A DNA stretch of 55,883 bases from a virus, in IMG/VR virus record IMGVR_UViG_3300005264_000063, positions 1-55,883 of that record. One strand, written 5' to 3'. Within the stretch, counting starts at the first letter, position 1; each line of letters starts with the position of its first letter. Of the stretch, positions 1-8,675 are shown piece after piece. The notes beneath the pieces are model-generated. The model ran no database searches. It worked only from the letters and a program-made list of their open reading frames with translations, and had not been told where the DNA came from. A program made the position numbers and the translations under genes.

Positions 1-100
1 GCAGAATAGATATTTTTTCTTCCAATTCTTTAACATGTACTTTTAACACTCCGTTTTCACTTTTAATTGTTTCAATTTTATTTATTAATTCTAAATTCAT
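1..100 (-). CDS. Small coiled-coil protein, cut by window edge
   Basis: The gene starts at the ATG at 98-100 behind a strong AGGAGGTAATT ribosome site and runs off the left edge, so only the first 33 residues are seen. These match the start of the 69-residue protein at 48200-48409, except that this copy has one instead of two of the 20-residue N-terminal repeats. The visible part is charged and helix-forming (MNLELINKIETIKSENG). It follows a fibre gene, as does its homologue. Function unknown. Confidence 0.7.
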   Translation of the reverse strand, partial: MNLELINKIETIKSENGVLKVHVKELEEKISIL

Positions 101-105
101 AATTA
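1..105. repeat. 105-bp exact copy of 48250-48354
   Basis: Bases 1-105 are identical, in the same orientation, to 48250-48354. The copies diverge at base 106, where the internal copy enters a second 60-bp repeat unit. Because the window begins exactly inside this repeat, it may be an assembly break point, or a true gene duplication accompanying the duplicated fibre cassettes. Confidence 0.85.
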
Positions 106-121
106 CCTCCTTTATTTATAA

Positions 122-1735
122 CTAAAATACTTCTTTAATTGTTATCCACGTCTCAGCATTGCCTAATACTGGGCTTTGGAAATCATCATCTCTTATAACA
201 AATACCTCTATATAATCATTAGTATTTAATTCTAAATATATCCCGCAAGCATTAGCAACTCCATGTTTATCATAATTATATCCACGTGTATATGATGCTG
301 CTGTAGTGTAGTCTATTCTAGTCCCATTTACTTTGATATAACAAACAACAGTATTTCTTTGAGTATCGTCAGTGTCTAGGAGCATATCAACATTGTAATC
401 TATTAATACTTTAATATTTTTTTGAGCAGTTATTCTTCCAATATTTGTTGTCGTATCTAAAACAAAAGCAGTAGTATCTGTTTTTATGTTTGTTTCAAAA
501 GCTAACAAGGTTTCTGTAGCTGTTAAATTTTGTGTGTTTGATTTGCCATACCTTACCAAAGCAGGTTCTTTTATAGTAACCGTTGCAACACCACTTCCAC
601 TATCTTTCGCAGTTATTCTCTCGCCGACAAAATTAAGCGTACTATGTGGAGTATTAGGGACACTCGTTCCTTCTTCTTGTATATTTAAACTTGTTCCACT
701 TCCATCAAGACCTCTTTCAGCTAAAGTATCCCAGCCTGTCCCTGGTGGTTGTGTTATTGTCCCATTTGTTGTACAGACATAACTACTTCCGTTTCTTTCA
801 ACACACTGATTTTCATTATAAGTTCCAGCACTCCAAGTGCCTTCCCAAGTCATATCGCCGTCTGCACCAGTTGCACCTTGGATACCTTGGTCTCCTGTAT
901 CTCCCTTACTCGCTAATATATCCCAAAAATTTGTGTCTAAAGGATTCTGACTAGATGTCGTATCTGTATGACAAACATAAGCACTGCCTAGATATTCTAC
1001 TGCTTGATTAGACGTATAATTCTGCACTGTCCAAGCACCTTCCCAAGCAATATCTCCGTCTGCACCCTTTTCTCCTTTACTCCCAGAAGATGTCCACATA
1101 TTTAAACTATAACCATCTGGAATAGTGTTAAGGGTTGCTGTACCATCATATCTTACAGTTTGGATTCTTAATTTGAACCCAGCACCTAATTTTAATAATA
1201 TTGTTTGACTACCTGTATCATCTGAAATACCATAACCTCTATGATACTGTGAAATTAAAAGTGTAGCATCTGTAAAACCACTGCCATTATCTACTTGTAA
1301 ATAAGTTCGGCTTCCGCTACGAGATGTACCAGAATAAGTTCCATTACTAGATGTAACCGAAACGAAATAAATTCCATCTTTATCAATTATTACTTCACCT
1401 AAAGTTAAATGTGCAAAATCAGAAGAATCAAATTCTGTATCTAAATCAACACTTACTCTAGTCCCTATAAAAGCTTGAGCAGACGAAGGTCTAATAGAAT
1501 ATATTATATTTTTAACTTCATCCCAATCTGTAGAGATGTCTGGAGCGTTAGACATGTCATCGCGTAATACTCCAGTTATAGCTGTATTTGTTTCATAAAA
1601 AGAATGTCTATAGAATCTAGTTTGACCAGACCCAACATTTTCTGTCTCGTCGTAAAAACCATATCCACGATGTATAGAACTTCCAGTTATAGTATTATTT
1701 AATAATCTACTATTTCTTATCTCGTTGTTTGCCAT
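122..1735 (-). CDS. Tail fibre with collagen-like and chitin-binding-like repeats
   Basis: A 537-residue fibre-type protein, start ATG behind AGAGGATAT. Residues 1-85 are a shared N-terminal module (DNNTI/ITG..., GxYDET, SNAPDIS-x2-WD) also found at the start of the proteins at 48761-49900 and 49902-51428, presumably the virion attachment part. A jelly-roll-like beta region follows. In the middle there are two copies of a W-x-G-x-W ... Y-x2-NQ-x-V-x4-S-x-YVC unit resembling carbohydrate-binding (CBM5/12-like) modules, each next to short collagen-like Gly-X-Y stretches (GDTGDQGIQGATGADGD). The C-terminal ~180 residues form another beta-rich domain that is probably receptor binding. The role is inferred from architecture and position. 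Confidence 0.8.
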   Translation of the reverse strand: MANNEIRNSRLLNNTITGSSIHRGYGFYDETENVGSGQTRFYRHSFYETNTAITGVLRDDMSNAPDISTDWDEVKNIIYSIRPSSAQAFIGTRVSVDLDTEFDSSDFAHLTLGEVIIDKDGIYFVSVTSSNGTYSGTSRSGSRTYLQVDNGSGFTDATLLISQYHRGYGISDDTGSQTILLKLGAGFKLRIQTVRYDGTATLNTIPDGYSLNMWTSSGSKGEKGADGDIAWEGAWTVQNYTSNQAVEYLGSAYVCHTDTTSSQNPLDTNFWDILASKGDTGDQGIQGATGADGDMTWEGTWSAGTYNENQCVERNGSSYVCTTNGTITQPPGTGWDTLAERGLDGSGTSLNIQEEGTSVPNTPHSTLNFVGERITAKDSGSGVATVTIKEPALVRYGKSNTQNLTATETLLAFETNIKTDTTAFVLDTTTNIGRITAQKNIKVLIDYNVDMLLDTDDTQRNTVVCYIKVNGTRIDYTTAASYTRGYNYDKHGVANACGIYLELNTNDYIEVFVIRDDDFQSPVLGNAETWITIKEVF

Positions 1736-1880
1736 TTTTTATATCCTCTACATGTTTTAAATCTTTTAATATCTTTAAACTATTTTGCACATCGGAAACT
1801 AGCAGTGGATTACCCACTGCTAGCTTACCTATAACGTCTAATAATATTTGCCTATCTTTAATATTGATTTTTAAATCCAT
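1710..1880 (-). CDS. Small protein between fibre genes (56 aa)
   Basis: A 56-residue ORF starting at ATG 1880 behind AAAGGGAGATAAT and overlapping the next fibre start by 26 bp. It contains a hydrophobic helical core (QILLDVIGKLAVGNPLLVSD). The gene at 51430-51690 occupies the same place in the second cassette, just after the 583-residue fibre, and has a similar amphipathic stretch, so the two may be divergent copies of a fibre assembly or trimerisation helper. A perfect 10-bp inverted repeat (1799-1823) lies inside the coding sequence. Confidence 0.65.
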   Translation of the reverse strand: MDLKINIKDRQILLDVIGKLAVGNPLLVSDVQNSLKILKDLKHVEDIKNGKQRDKK

Positions 1881-1906
1881 ATTATCTCCCTTTTTTTATA
1901 TATTAT

Positions 1907-3547
1907 TTATGCGTCTTGTGTACTATAAGCAACTTGTACAGTATCAGCTGCATGAGTAACACCAATAAAAGAAATAACTCCAGTTAGTGCATTGTATGTA
2001 TAATCGTTTCCTGCACCTTCTAAAAGCATTTGACCTTCATAAAACACTTTAACTCTAACAACCTTGACAGTAGCATGCGTACCTAATTGAGTCAATGTAA
2101 CTGTTTCTCCACTAGCAGCTCCTGCTAATGTATACACATCTGCTTCTACTTCGTTAATTTTTACAGTAGCATCTGTCCAAGTAATTACGCCAGAACCGTC
2201 AGTAACAAGACTTTCTCCAGCACCACCATCAGTGTTAGGCAAAGTGTATGCTCCTATAGTTAATGGTTGACTAAATGTTCTATTTCCGTCAATAGTAGCT
2301 CTTAATTCTAAACCACTTGCTGAAACTTCTAAACTGTCGCCATTAGTATTGCCAATATTAACTTGCAAATCATCTGCATTAACTAATATAGATAAATCTG
2401 CTGCGACAACATCTAGTGTATTTCCTGATGTCCAGACTAAACCTGCACCAGCTGTAATATTGCCAGCTCCAGTAAGTTCTGAAACAACAATATCGTCTGT
2501 TCCAATTACATCAGAACCAGTATTATTAGTTACTAACCATTTTGTATCACCGTAATTTGTACCTTCTAAAATAGTTATTGTAATACCAGCAACACCATCT
2601 CCGACTTCCCAACCAAATTGACGTTCCCATGCACCTGCTCTAACAATATATAAACCGTCTTCTGATACAGTGGTTTGAGAACCTGCATAACAAGTATCCC
2701 CATCTGCTAGTGCAATTCCATCTACAGTTTGTGTTCCTGAAAGTGTTAAGTTACTATCTGCAAAAACTCTTGCTGTGTTATATCTCCCTTGAATTACTGA
2801 ATGAACATAAGCAACATCAACAACTGCATCTGCTACAGCTCCACTCGGAGTGTTAGACATTCTAAATTCATCTTGCCCCATTCTTATAAATAAATCTAAT
2901 GGGTTAGCATTATCTAAAAATTCAAAAGCTTTAGAACCTGCACTATTCCTTATTCTTATTCCACTATGTCCGCCATAGTAATTACTGTCTATTCTATTGC
3001 CAACACTAGATTCAATATTAGTATCACAATTTATATCTAAATTATAACTTCCACTACCAGGATATATATTAGTGTGACGTGTTAAAGGACCACCTAATTC
3101 TACTAATCCTCCGTTCATTTGAAGTCCATTTTGAGCATCTATCGCTCCAGTTCCTGAAATTTGTAGTTGCAATAAGTTATCCGTTCCTACAATACCAGCA
3201 CCTTGTGCATTTGTTATACTCCATTGAGTAGTAGCTCGAGTAGTCCCCTCAATAACCTGTATAATATGTCCTGACATATCATATCCAACTTCTGCTAAAT
3301 GTGACCGTACCCACGCTCCACCAGAATTATATACATAAATCCCAGTTTCGGTAACTGTAGTTTGTCCAAAAACAGCAATCAAATTGCCATCATTTGGAGT
3401 AATACCATCTATTACCTGCACTCCACTTAAAGTAATATTATTTAACGAAAGCACCCGAACATAAAACGCTGGTACGGTAGTAAGCCTATCTAATGTTGTA
3501 GACTTCCTCTGTATCCTATCATTACCCCTAATCTGATTAACTGCCAT
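1907..3547 (-). CDS. Tail fibre/tail protein with repeated TIDG modules
   Basis: A 546-residue protein. The ATG at 3547 is chosen because AAGGAGGAAATA precedes it; a longer reading would overlap the upstream gene. Two copies of a ~90-residue module (NNITLSGVQVIDGI ... GQTTVTETGIYV ... GAWVRS) occur near residues 25-110 and 230-320. This module is common in phage tail proteins. The C-terminus carries a beta-rich domain ending in a CALGVV-like phage motif (YNALTGVISF). It is a paralogue of the 583-residue protein at 51742-53493 and lies in the equivalent cassette position. It probably forms part of a side fibre or baseplate-like collar; exact role unknown. Confidence 0.78.
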   Translation of the reverse strand: MAVNQIRGNDRIQRKSTTLDRLTTVPAFYVRVLSLNNITLSGVQVIDGITPNDGNLIAVFGQTTVTETGIYVYNSGGAWVRSHLAEVGYDMSGHIIQVIEGTTRATTQWSITNAQGAGIVGTDNLLQLQISGTGAIDAQNGLQMNGGLVELGGPLTRHTNIYPGSGSYNLDINCDTNIESSVGNRIDSNYYGGHSGIRIRNSAGSKAFEFLDNANPLDLFIRMGQDEFRMSNTPSGAVADAVVDVAYVHSVIQGRYNTARVFADSNLTLSGTQTVDGIALADGDTCYAGSQTTVSEDGLYIVRAGAWERQFGWEVGDGVAGITITILEGTNYGDTKWLVTNNTGSDVIGTDDIVVSELTGAGNITAGAGLVWTSGNTLDVVAADLSILVNADDLQVNIGNTNGDSLEVSASGLELRATIDGNRTFSQPLTIGAYTLPNTDGGAGESLVTDGSGVITWTDATVKINEVEADVYTLAGAASGETVTLTQLGTHATVKVVRVKVFYEGQMLLEGAGNDYTYNALTGVISFIGVTHAADTVQVAYSTQDA

Positions 3548-3557
3548 TATTTCCTCC

Positions 3558-4025
3558 TTAATAGCTATATTGGACTTTAATTCTAGCTCCAATATATAAA
3601 TCGTTACTTGCATCTACAAAACTAATTCTATTCGTAGACACTGTATAAAACATTCCATTATCTTCACTTAGTCCATCATAAAAAATTAATAGGTCATTAA
3701 CATTATTAGGAATATTTGTTAAATCAATATATCCGTTTAATATTATAGTTGCATTTATTACAAAATGTTCTTGTGCGTTGTTAACAGAGCTAGAACTAGA
3801 AAATATAGACCAATCACCAGACACTGTAAAGTCTTGTCCAGTAGGGTCATTTATTAACTCATACCAATTACCTAAATTAGTATCATAGACTAACATGCCT
3901 ATTGCTCTTTGAACTTCTGTTAAAGTCAATCTTAGAGTAGTCGTAAGTCTTGACTTTTTATCAAGTTCTCCTTTACTATTTTTGACAAAACCAGAACTTA
4001 GTTGGATACCTGTTATATCAGCCAT
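3558..4025 (-). CDS. Tail-associated protein, paralogue of 53678-54187
   Basis: A 155-residue protein starting at ATG 4025 behind AGGGGTA. The C-terminal half (NGYIDL-x-N-x-P ... IFYDGL ... TVSTNRISF ... DLYIGARI-x-VQYSY) matches the C-terminus of the 173-type protein at 53678-54187. The N-terminal halves differ: here a short LTEVQRAIGMLVYD stretch, there a longer region. The shared C-terminus probably folds as a small beta domain in the tail-fibre complex. Function not established. Confidence 0.7.
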   Translation of the reverse strand: MADITGIQLSSGFVKNSKGELDKKSRLTTTLRLTLTEVQRAIGMLVYDTNLGNWYELINDPTGQDFTVSGDWSIFSSSSSVNNAQEHFVINATIILNGYIDLTNIPNNVNDLLIFYDGLSEDNGMFYTVSTNRISFVDASNDLYIGARIKVQYSY

Positions 4026-4033
4026 TTTTACCC

Positions 4034-4402
4034 CTAAAAATTATAATTGTTAGTAAAAGAACTAGCTTGTGTTGTATCTGCGTTAAGTACATAAAACCTA
4101 TATTGTTGTGTTGTACCGTCTAATCCTACTACATCATAATCATATATTGTATAATCACTAATCGTATCAAAACCTGTATTGTCAATTATTTCTACTAAGT
4201 GTCCATAACTTCTAGGATAACCTACTAAAAATCTACCGTTAGTCGGTGTTGTCGCATCACTTGTGTTTGACTTATTTTTTATTAGTTTTCTAACATCAGC
4301 TAAAGCTAGTAGTTGAGCCTGTGTTATTCCGGTCCCATTTGGTATCACTACATGTAACTGCTGTCCTATATGTCGCATTTGCTGACACAACAAAAGTATC
4401 AT
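4034..4402 (-). CDS. C-terminal part of a tail protein, out of frame with 4296-4922
   Basis: The open frame of up to 122 residues has no convincing ribosome site of its own. From residue ~20 on it reads as the C-terminal domain often seen in phage tail proteins: TQAQLLALADVRKLIKNKSN, then GYPRSYGHLVEIID and a YRFYVLNADTTQ-x-SSF ending. It overlaps the preceding frame by 107 bp. The simplest reading is that 4034-4922 is one gene split by a frame disruption (about +1), through a short deletion, an indel or programmed shifting. Confidence 0.55.
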   Translation of the reverse strand: MILLLCQQMRHIGQQLHVVIPNGTGITQAQLLALADVRKLIKNKSNTSDATTPTNGRFLVGYPRSYGHLVEIIDNTGFDTISDYTIYDYDVVGLDGTTQQYRFYVLNADTTQASSFTNNYNF

Positions 4403-4922
4403 TAAAAGAATAGTTAGTTAGATAATTCACTGGAGGAGTCAAATCTTGTCGCACTCCACCATTCCTCAACCATCTCAATAGTGTTATAGTCGCTGTACTA
4501 TTCGCACCTTGTTGAACATTCGCTGTTATAACAGGATTAATTACGTCATCTCCAAATTCTCTTAATCCAAAAGGAGGTACTGCTGTAACAGTTAAAATAG
4601 GAGGACCAGAAGAAAAGAAGATATCGCAACCACTTGTATCAACTACACCATTTATGTTTACTAGAAACAGAGATGAACCTTCTACTTTTTTAACTTTAAA
4701 AGAACCATTATTTACAATATTTGTAAATCCAGACATTACTATTATGTCATTTTTTGAAATATTAAGTAAAGAAACACTTCCGTCTGTAACGTACTCAGTA
4801 GCTCCTTTTGTATATGCTAAGACATTTGAGACAACGCCTGTTAATTGCTTAGGTATTGTTTCCCCTGTAGGAGAACTTGAGACTAACCCATTAACCTTAC
4901 TTGGTATTTTTATTTTTGCCAT
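4296..4922 (-). CDS. Fibre-complex protein with the shared ~110-aa domain
   Basis: The start is ATG 4922, sharing one base with the upstream stop (TAATG), giving 208 residues. Residues 1-105 are one of five copies in this window of a ~110-residue domain (SKNDIIVMSGFTNIVNNGSF and related). The second half (FGLREFGDDVINPVITA ... NYSFNDTF) aligns with the middle of the 364-residue protein at 54187-55281. There the homologue continues for another ~150 residues, whereas here the frame stops at TTT-AGC-TGA. The rest of the expected C-terminus lies one frame over in 4034-4402. Confidence 0.65.
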   Translation of the reverse strand: MAKIKIPSKVNGLVSSSPTGETIPKQLTGVVSNVLAYTKGATEYVTDGSVSLLNISKNDIIVMSGFTNIVNNGSFKVKKVEGSSLFLVNINGVVDTSGCDIFFSSGPPILTVTAVPPFGLREFGDDVINPVITANVQQGANSTATITLLRWLRNGGVRQDLTPPVNYLTNYSFNDTFVVSANATYRTAVTCSDTKWDRNNTGSTTSFS

Positions 4923-5287
4923 TATGGGGTAACCTCTAAAACGTGTATAGACCTTATAAGATATTGCCACTCAAACAATGCAGTGCTTGCAAATTCGTCA
5001 ACTGCAAAAGTATTATTAAGATATATCGTGTTTGTACTATAGTCAACTGATTTTACTTGAAAAAAGCCATTATTTACCGTATTAGAACAACCTGACACTG
5101 TGATAGCGTCTCCTCTTTGTATGTCATAGATATCTTCTACACCAGCTGTAGTATAGCCAGCTTTTCCGTTAGCGAATGCTGTTACCGTTACTACACCATC
5201 TGTTAATAACGCACGTGATGTTTCACCTGTTATAGCACTTGCTGTTAAGCCGTTGACATTGCTCGGAGCATTTATTTCATTACTCAT
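4922..5287 (-). CDS. Single-copy form of the shared fibre domain (121 aa)
   Basis: The start is ATG 5287 behind AAAGGAGATAT, overlapping the end of the ejection-type gene. The whole protein is one copy of the ~110-residue domain shared with 4296-4922, 45733-47007, 54187-55281 and 55310-55657. Landmarks are VNGLTASAITGET near the start, RGDAITVSGCSNTVNNGFF in the middle, and a W/F-x-YLIRSIHV ending. It is the first fibre-cassette gene after the internal virion proteins and may be an adaptor that docks fibres to the tail. That role is inferred. Confidence 0.7.
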   Translation of the reverse strand: MSNEINAPSNVNGLTASAITGETSRALLTDGVVTVTAFANGKAGYTTAGVEDIYDIQRGDAITVSGCSNTVNNGFFQVKSVDYSTNTIYLNNTFAVDEFASTALFEWQYLIRSIHVLEVTP

Positions 5288-6926
5288 CTTTTATATCTCC
5301 TTTATTTACTGCCCTTGATATAGCGTTTGTAAGCCCTCTTAATTGAGTAGCTGTTAATTTATTGCCGAGTTTTTCAATAGGGTATCCTAGCCTTTCTATT
5401 AATTCACCAAGGCTTTTGACACCAAGTTTTTTTAATATAACACCGACACCAGTTAGTGCAGGTGTAGATGAACTTAAATCAAAGGCTTTTTTTAGCAAAG
5501 CTGATTGAGGAGCTAAGACTGCTAGTCTTTTGTCCCATGCCCCCAGAAAAGCTTTTGCAGCTTCTCCTTTTTGCTCTTTTTGTAATTCTTTAGCTATAGT
5601 CATTATTACACCGTAAGTATCATTTAGTTTATCATGTAGCTTTATTGAATCATCACCTAATGTTTCTACATTTTTTCTAATAGAATCTTTCAATCCTTTT
5701 TTCTGTAGATTAGAAGACATTTGTTGTACTTCTGTCATAGCATTTTCGTTGAGTGCAGCATAATGCGATATGCCTTGTTTTTCTTTTAATGCTCTTTGTG
5801 TTGATATTCCTTCAAGGGCGTCTTTCTGTCTTTTAGCTGCGAGCTTCTCGCCAAATGCAGCCTTCTCTTTAGCTGTTATTTGTCCTCTTATTTTCGCTTG
5901 TAAATCTAGTTTTTCACTTGCAGCGGCAACACTTTTTGCCCCTGGATTTGTTTCTGCAATATCTTCCATTTTCTCTATTATAGGCTTGTAAACATTTTCT
6001 CTTTGTATTTTTCTTGCACCAGCAGTGTCTGCTTTTTTAGCAAGATTACCTAACCCTTCTACAGATTCTTTGCCTGCTTTCTGCAATGTCTCTGCGACTT
6101 GGTCAAAGCCACCAACGACATTTCTATCATATAATATATCACTAACTGTTTGACCTTTACCAGCCTGTTTTGTTGCAAAATCAAATTTTCTGAAAGGCAA
6201 AGAGTATATAGTCTTTGGAGCTTTTTTAACTACAGAGCCTACTTTTCTCAAAGCACCACTTGCTACCTTTCCAACACTTTTTAAAGCAGTAGGAAGGACT
6301 GCACCAACAGCACCTGTTATAGCCACGTCTTTTGCGATATCTGAGAAGTCTCTATTATTAAGTCCTATAGCACTAGACAAAGCTTGTCTTATTCCTTCAC
6401 TTCCAGCAGCAGCTAAACCTGCACCAGCAGCTTGTCCTATAATCGCACCAGGCACTGCACCAATTCCACCACCACCTACAGCCCCACCAGCCAAGCCGAC
6501 AGCCCCTCCACCTGCACGCCCGAGAAGTCCTACTCCTGTTTCTAATGCTTCATACCCTAAATCGCTTATATCTTGTAAATCAAAGCCTTCTGGGTCTAAT
6601 CTACCCCATTGTTCTGCATTTTTGTCTTTCGCAAGGATATCGCCTTTGTATAGTCTAAAATCCTTCTCTGGATTATTCTCTCTTAGATATCTTATGTTAT
6701 CTTTATCGTTAGTTCCTAAATTTTTAACAGCCAACCTGCTTTTAAATAAATCCCATTGAGTATCATTAGATATTTTTCCAGGGTCTGTTTTAGATATTTC
6801 TATATCTATCTCTTGCCCAATTTTATCTTTAGCCCAAGCACGGCGTTCATCTGTTAAAGAATTGTTGTTCAAGTCATTTAAAATACCTTGTAATTCTTGG
6901 TCTGTAAGTGCTTTAAAACTACTCAT
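5280..6926 (-). CDS. Internal virion/DNA-ejection protein (glycine-zipper)
   Basis: A 548-residue protein starting at ATG 6926 (AAGGAAT site). Residues ~125-195 are a long Gly/Ala-rich hydrophobic stretch (VGLLGRAGGGAVGLAGGAVG and following) of the kind seen in phage ejection proteins that insert into the host envelope. The N-terminal ~100 residues are charged, with a peptide SDERRAW-like TDERRAWAKDKIG. The C-terminal ~300 residues are Lys/Glu/Gln-rich and helical. With the three genes just upstream it resembles the P22 gp7/gp20/gp16 ejection set in position and composition, though I see no sequence match to a named member. Confidence 0.65.
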   Translation of the reverse strand: MSSFKALTDQELQGILNDLNNNSLTDERRAWAKDKIGQEIDIEISKTDPGKISNDTQWDLFKSRLAVKNLGTNDKDNIRYLRENNPEKDFRLYKGDILAKDKNAEQWGRLDPEGFDLQDISDLGYEALETGVGLLGRAGGGAVGLAGGAVGGGGIGAVPGAIIGQAAGAGLAAAGSEGIRQALSSAIGLNNRDFSDIAKDVAITGAVGAVLPTALKSVGKVASGALRKVGSVVKKAPKTIYSLPFRKFDFATKQAGKGQTVSDILYDRNVVGGFDQVAETLQKAGKESVEGLGNLAKKADTAGARKIQRENVYKPIIEKMEDIAETNPGAKSVAAASEKLDLQAKIRGQITAKEKAAFGEKLAAKRQKDALEGISTQRALKEKQGISHYAALNENAMTEVQQMSSNLQKKGLKDSIRKNVETLGDDSIKLHDKLNDTYGVIMTIAKELQKEQKGEAAKAFLGAWDKRLAVLAPQSALLKKAFDLSSSTPALTGVGVILKKLGVKSLGELIERLGYPIEKLGNKLTATQLRGLTNAISRAVNKGDIKDE

Positions 6927-6935
6927 TTATATTCC

Positions 6936-7850
6936 TTATAATTTCTTAAGTATTTGTTGCAATACTGAAAGCCTATTATCTTTTTTACTAGCTTCCTTTT
7001 TTGCTTTCCCATACATTCTTTCCTGTCCTTGTCTTTGTCTTTTATCTATTATTTCTACTCCTGTTATACCTTGTATTGGAGTAGTCCCATAATAAGAGTT
7101 TTGCATTCCTTCTCTTGCTCTATCATAAGTATCTGTTATGTTCTGTTTTAATACTAAATTAGTTCTTTCAAGCAATTCAGTTAATCCACTTGTTGCAAAA
7201 TCAGAAGGTTCCCAATCTTTTCCTTTACCCGTTATATAAGCCCATGTTTTGCTTAATTGGTCTTGAAAGCCTGTATCAAGAGCTAACGCTTGTTCTTTTT
7301 CTGCCAAGTTACCTACTTCTCCCATAACTTTTTTAATAATTGCCATTTTATTCTTTTCTAATTCGCCCCAAGTTCCTGTCTCTATCACTTTTCCTAATGT
7401 TGCAAAATCACGAGCTGTACTTTCATATTTTTCAAGAGGCTTTAACGCTTTATTTATATCAGCAGACCTTTGTCGAGAATGTTTAAAATCTGTCTTATTA
7501 GTACCTTTCATTGCTAATGCAGCTTTTTGCTTCGCTAATGCCATTTTATAGTTATTTTGCTTATCTAATAAAGCACTTTTTAACTTAGTAGCAAAAGCGT
7601 CATCAGGTGTCTTTTCCTGTAATTGCTGTACTTTAGCTTCGTCTACTCTCTTGTTACCAAAACTCTGCATATTCGCTACAGGCTTTTGTCCAAGATTAGA
7701 CGCCATCATGTTCGAGAAAGCTCCGACATCACGATACATTTGATTTTCATTTCTACTTTGTATAGCTTCTTTTAAATTAATCTTACGTTGAGCTTCAAGT
7801 TCTGCACGCTCTGCATCTTTTTGTGCTATGAGTTGCGACAATTCAGACAT
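6936..7850 (-). CDS. Helical internal virion protein (304 aa)
   Basis: A 304-residue, mostly helical, Lys/Gln/Ala-rich protein with no transmembrane segment, starting MSELSQLIAQKDAERAELEA. Its ATG shares a base with the stop of the disrupted small frame upstream (TAATG). It lies between two glycine-rich ejection-type proteins, which suggests it is packaged in the head and ejected with the DNA. No enzyme motif is seen. Confidence 0.6.
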   Translation of the reverse strand: MSELSQLIAQKDAERAELEAQRKINLKEAIQSRNENQMYRDVGAFSNMMASNLGQKPVANMQSFGNKRVDEAKVQQLQEKTPDDAFATKLKSALLDKQNNYKMALAKQKAALAMKGTNKTDFKHSRQRSADINKALKPLEKYESTARDFATLGKVIETGTWGELEKNKMAIIKKVMGEVGNLAEKEQALALDTGFQDQLSKTWAYITGKGKDWEPSDFATSGLTELLERTNLVLKQNITDTYDRAREGMQNSYYGTTPIQGITGVEIIDKRQRQGQERMYGKAKKEASKKDNRLSVLQQILKKL

Positions 7851-7883
7851 TATTCACCATTCCCGCTTAGAATTGAAAATATA

Positions 7884-8039
7884 TTAGCTTTTTCTTGTTG
7901 AGCTTGAGCTTGAGCTTAATAGGTTAGAAGCTAGTAGTCTTTGTACTTGAGAAGTATTGCCTTCTTTTATAGCGTCAACCAATGCTGATGACATCTTTTT
8001 GTCTATATCTGTATTAAAATTATCTACTCTATATTCCAT
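7884..8039 (-). CDS. Small ejection-cluster ORF, probably frame-disrupted
   Basis: The start is ATG 8039 behind ACAGGAGATAAAT. The frame gives 51 residues ending in a serine run (LLSSSSSSTRKS). One base over, the same DNA reads AQAQAQQEKANIFSILSGNGE and stops at 7850-7852, exactly overlapping the next start (TAATG), the junction style used throughout this operon. The native product is therefore probably ~62 residues, reached by removing one base (or a +1 shift) between 7887 and 7917. The region contains a (GCTCAA)3 repeat. Function unknown. Confidence 0.55.
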   Translation of the reverse strand: MEYRVDNFNTDIDKKMSSALVDAIKEGNTSQVQRLLASNLLSSSSSSTRKS

Positions 8040-8042
8040 TAT

Positions 8043-8675
8043 TTATCTCCTGTAATATTGGCTTTTATTTCCCATATTTTGCAAAAAATCTCCCCATGAG
8101 AATTGCTTAGGCTTTTCAGGCGTTGGCGACCATGGCACCCATTGCTTAGAATACCCGCCTGTTTCTTCTAAAGTATTTGGGTCAATTCTACTTTCGTGCA
8201 TAACTGGAAACGCTCCATTTTTGATGTATTGAGGATTAGATTGGTCTGCTTCTAATAAGGACATATCCAAATTAGCCTGTGCATCATTTAACAATTTAGG
8301 AGTTGCTACTGCTGCAACATCACCTATTTTCTTTACAGCACTGACACCTTTTTTACCTTTTTTCAAAGCATTAGTCGCTGCTTCTATTTTGGCTGTCTCT
8401 TCTTGTATTTTCTTTATATCATTAAAGCCTTTTTCTATACTACTACCAGTTTTAGCACCTAGTGCTGCTCCACCGAGAGTCTTTGTCAATCCACTCCAAA
8501 ATCCACCTTGTGTACGACCTGGCTCTTGAACAGACTTTCCAGTCAAAGCACTATATTTATTGATATCTCTTGCTCTATTTATTGCGTCTTTCTCTTTACT
8601 GTTGCCAGATATAGCAGACCCTAGTCCAGATAAAGCACCTATTCCACCACCTATTAAAGCTCCAAGTCCTAACAT
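8043..8675 (-). CDS. Glycine-zipper internal virion/DNA-transfer protein
   Basis: A 210-residue protein starting at ATG 8675 (AGGAGA site; TAATG overlap with the upstream gene). The N-terminus is a hydrophobic glycine zipper (LGLGALIGGGIGALSGLGSA) and a second Gly/Ala segment occurs near residue 70 (KTLGGAALGAKTGSS). This pattern is typical of podovirus ejection proteins that cross or line the envelope. The C-terminus is Pro/Trp-rich and polar. Assignment rests on composition and neighbours. Confidence 0.65.
   Translation of the reverse strand: MLGLGALIGGGIGALSGLGSAISGNSKEKDAINRARDINKYSALTGKSVQEPGRTQGGFWSGLTKTLGGAALGAKTGSSIEKGFNDIKKIQEETAKIEAATNALKKGKKGVSAVKKIGDVAAVATPKLLNDAQANLDMSLLEADQSNPQYIKNGAFPVMHESRIDPNTLEETGGYSKQWVPWSPTPEKPKQFSWGDFLQNMGNKSQYYRR

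Noticed and set aside
5280-6926. Tape-measure protein of a long-tailed phage
   Set aside because: At 548 residues, with a glycine zipper and no tail-tube or chaperone frameshift genes nearby, an ejection protein of a short-tailed phage fits better.
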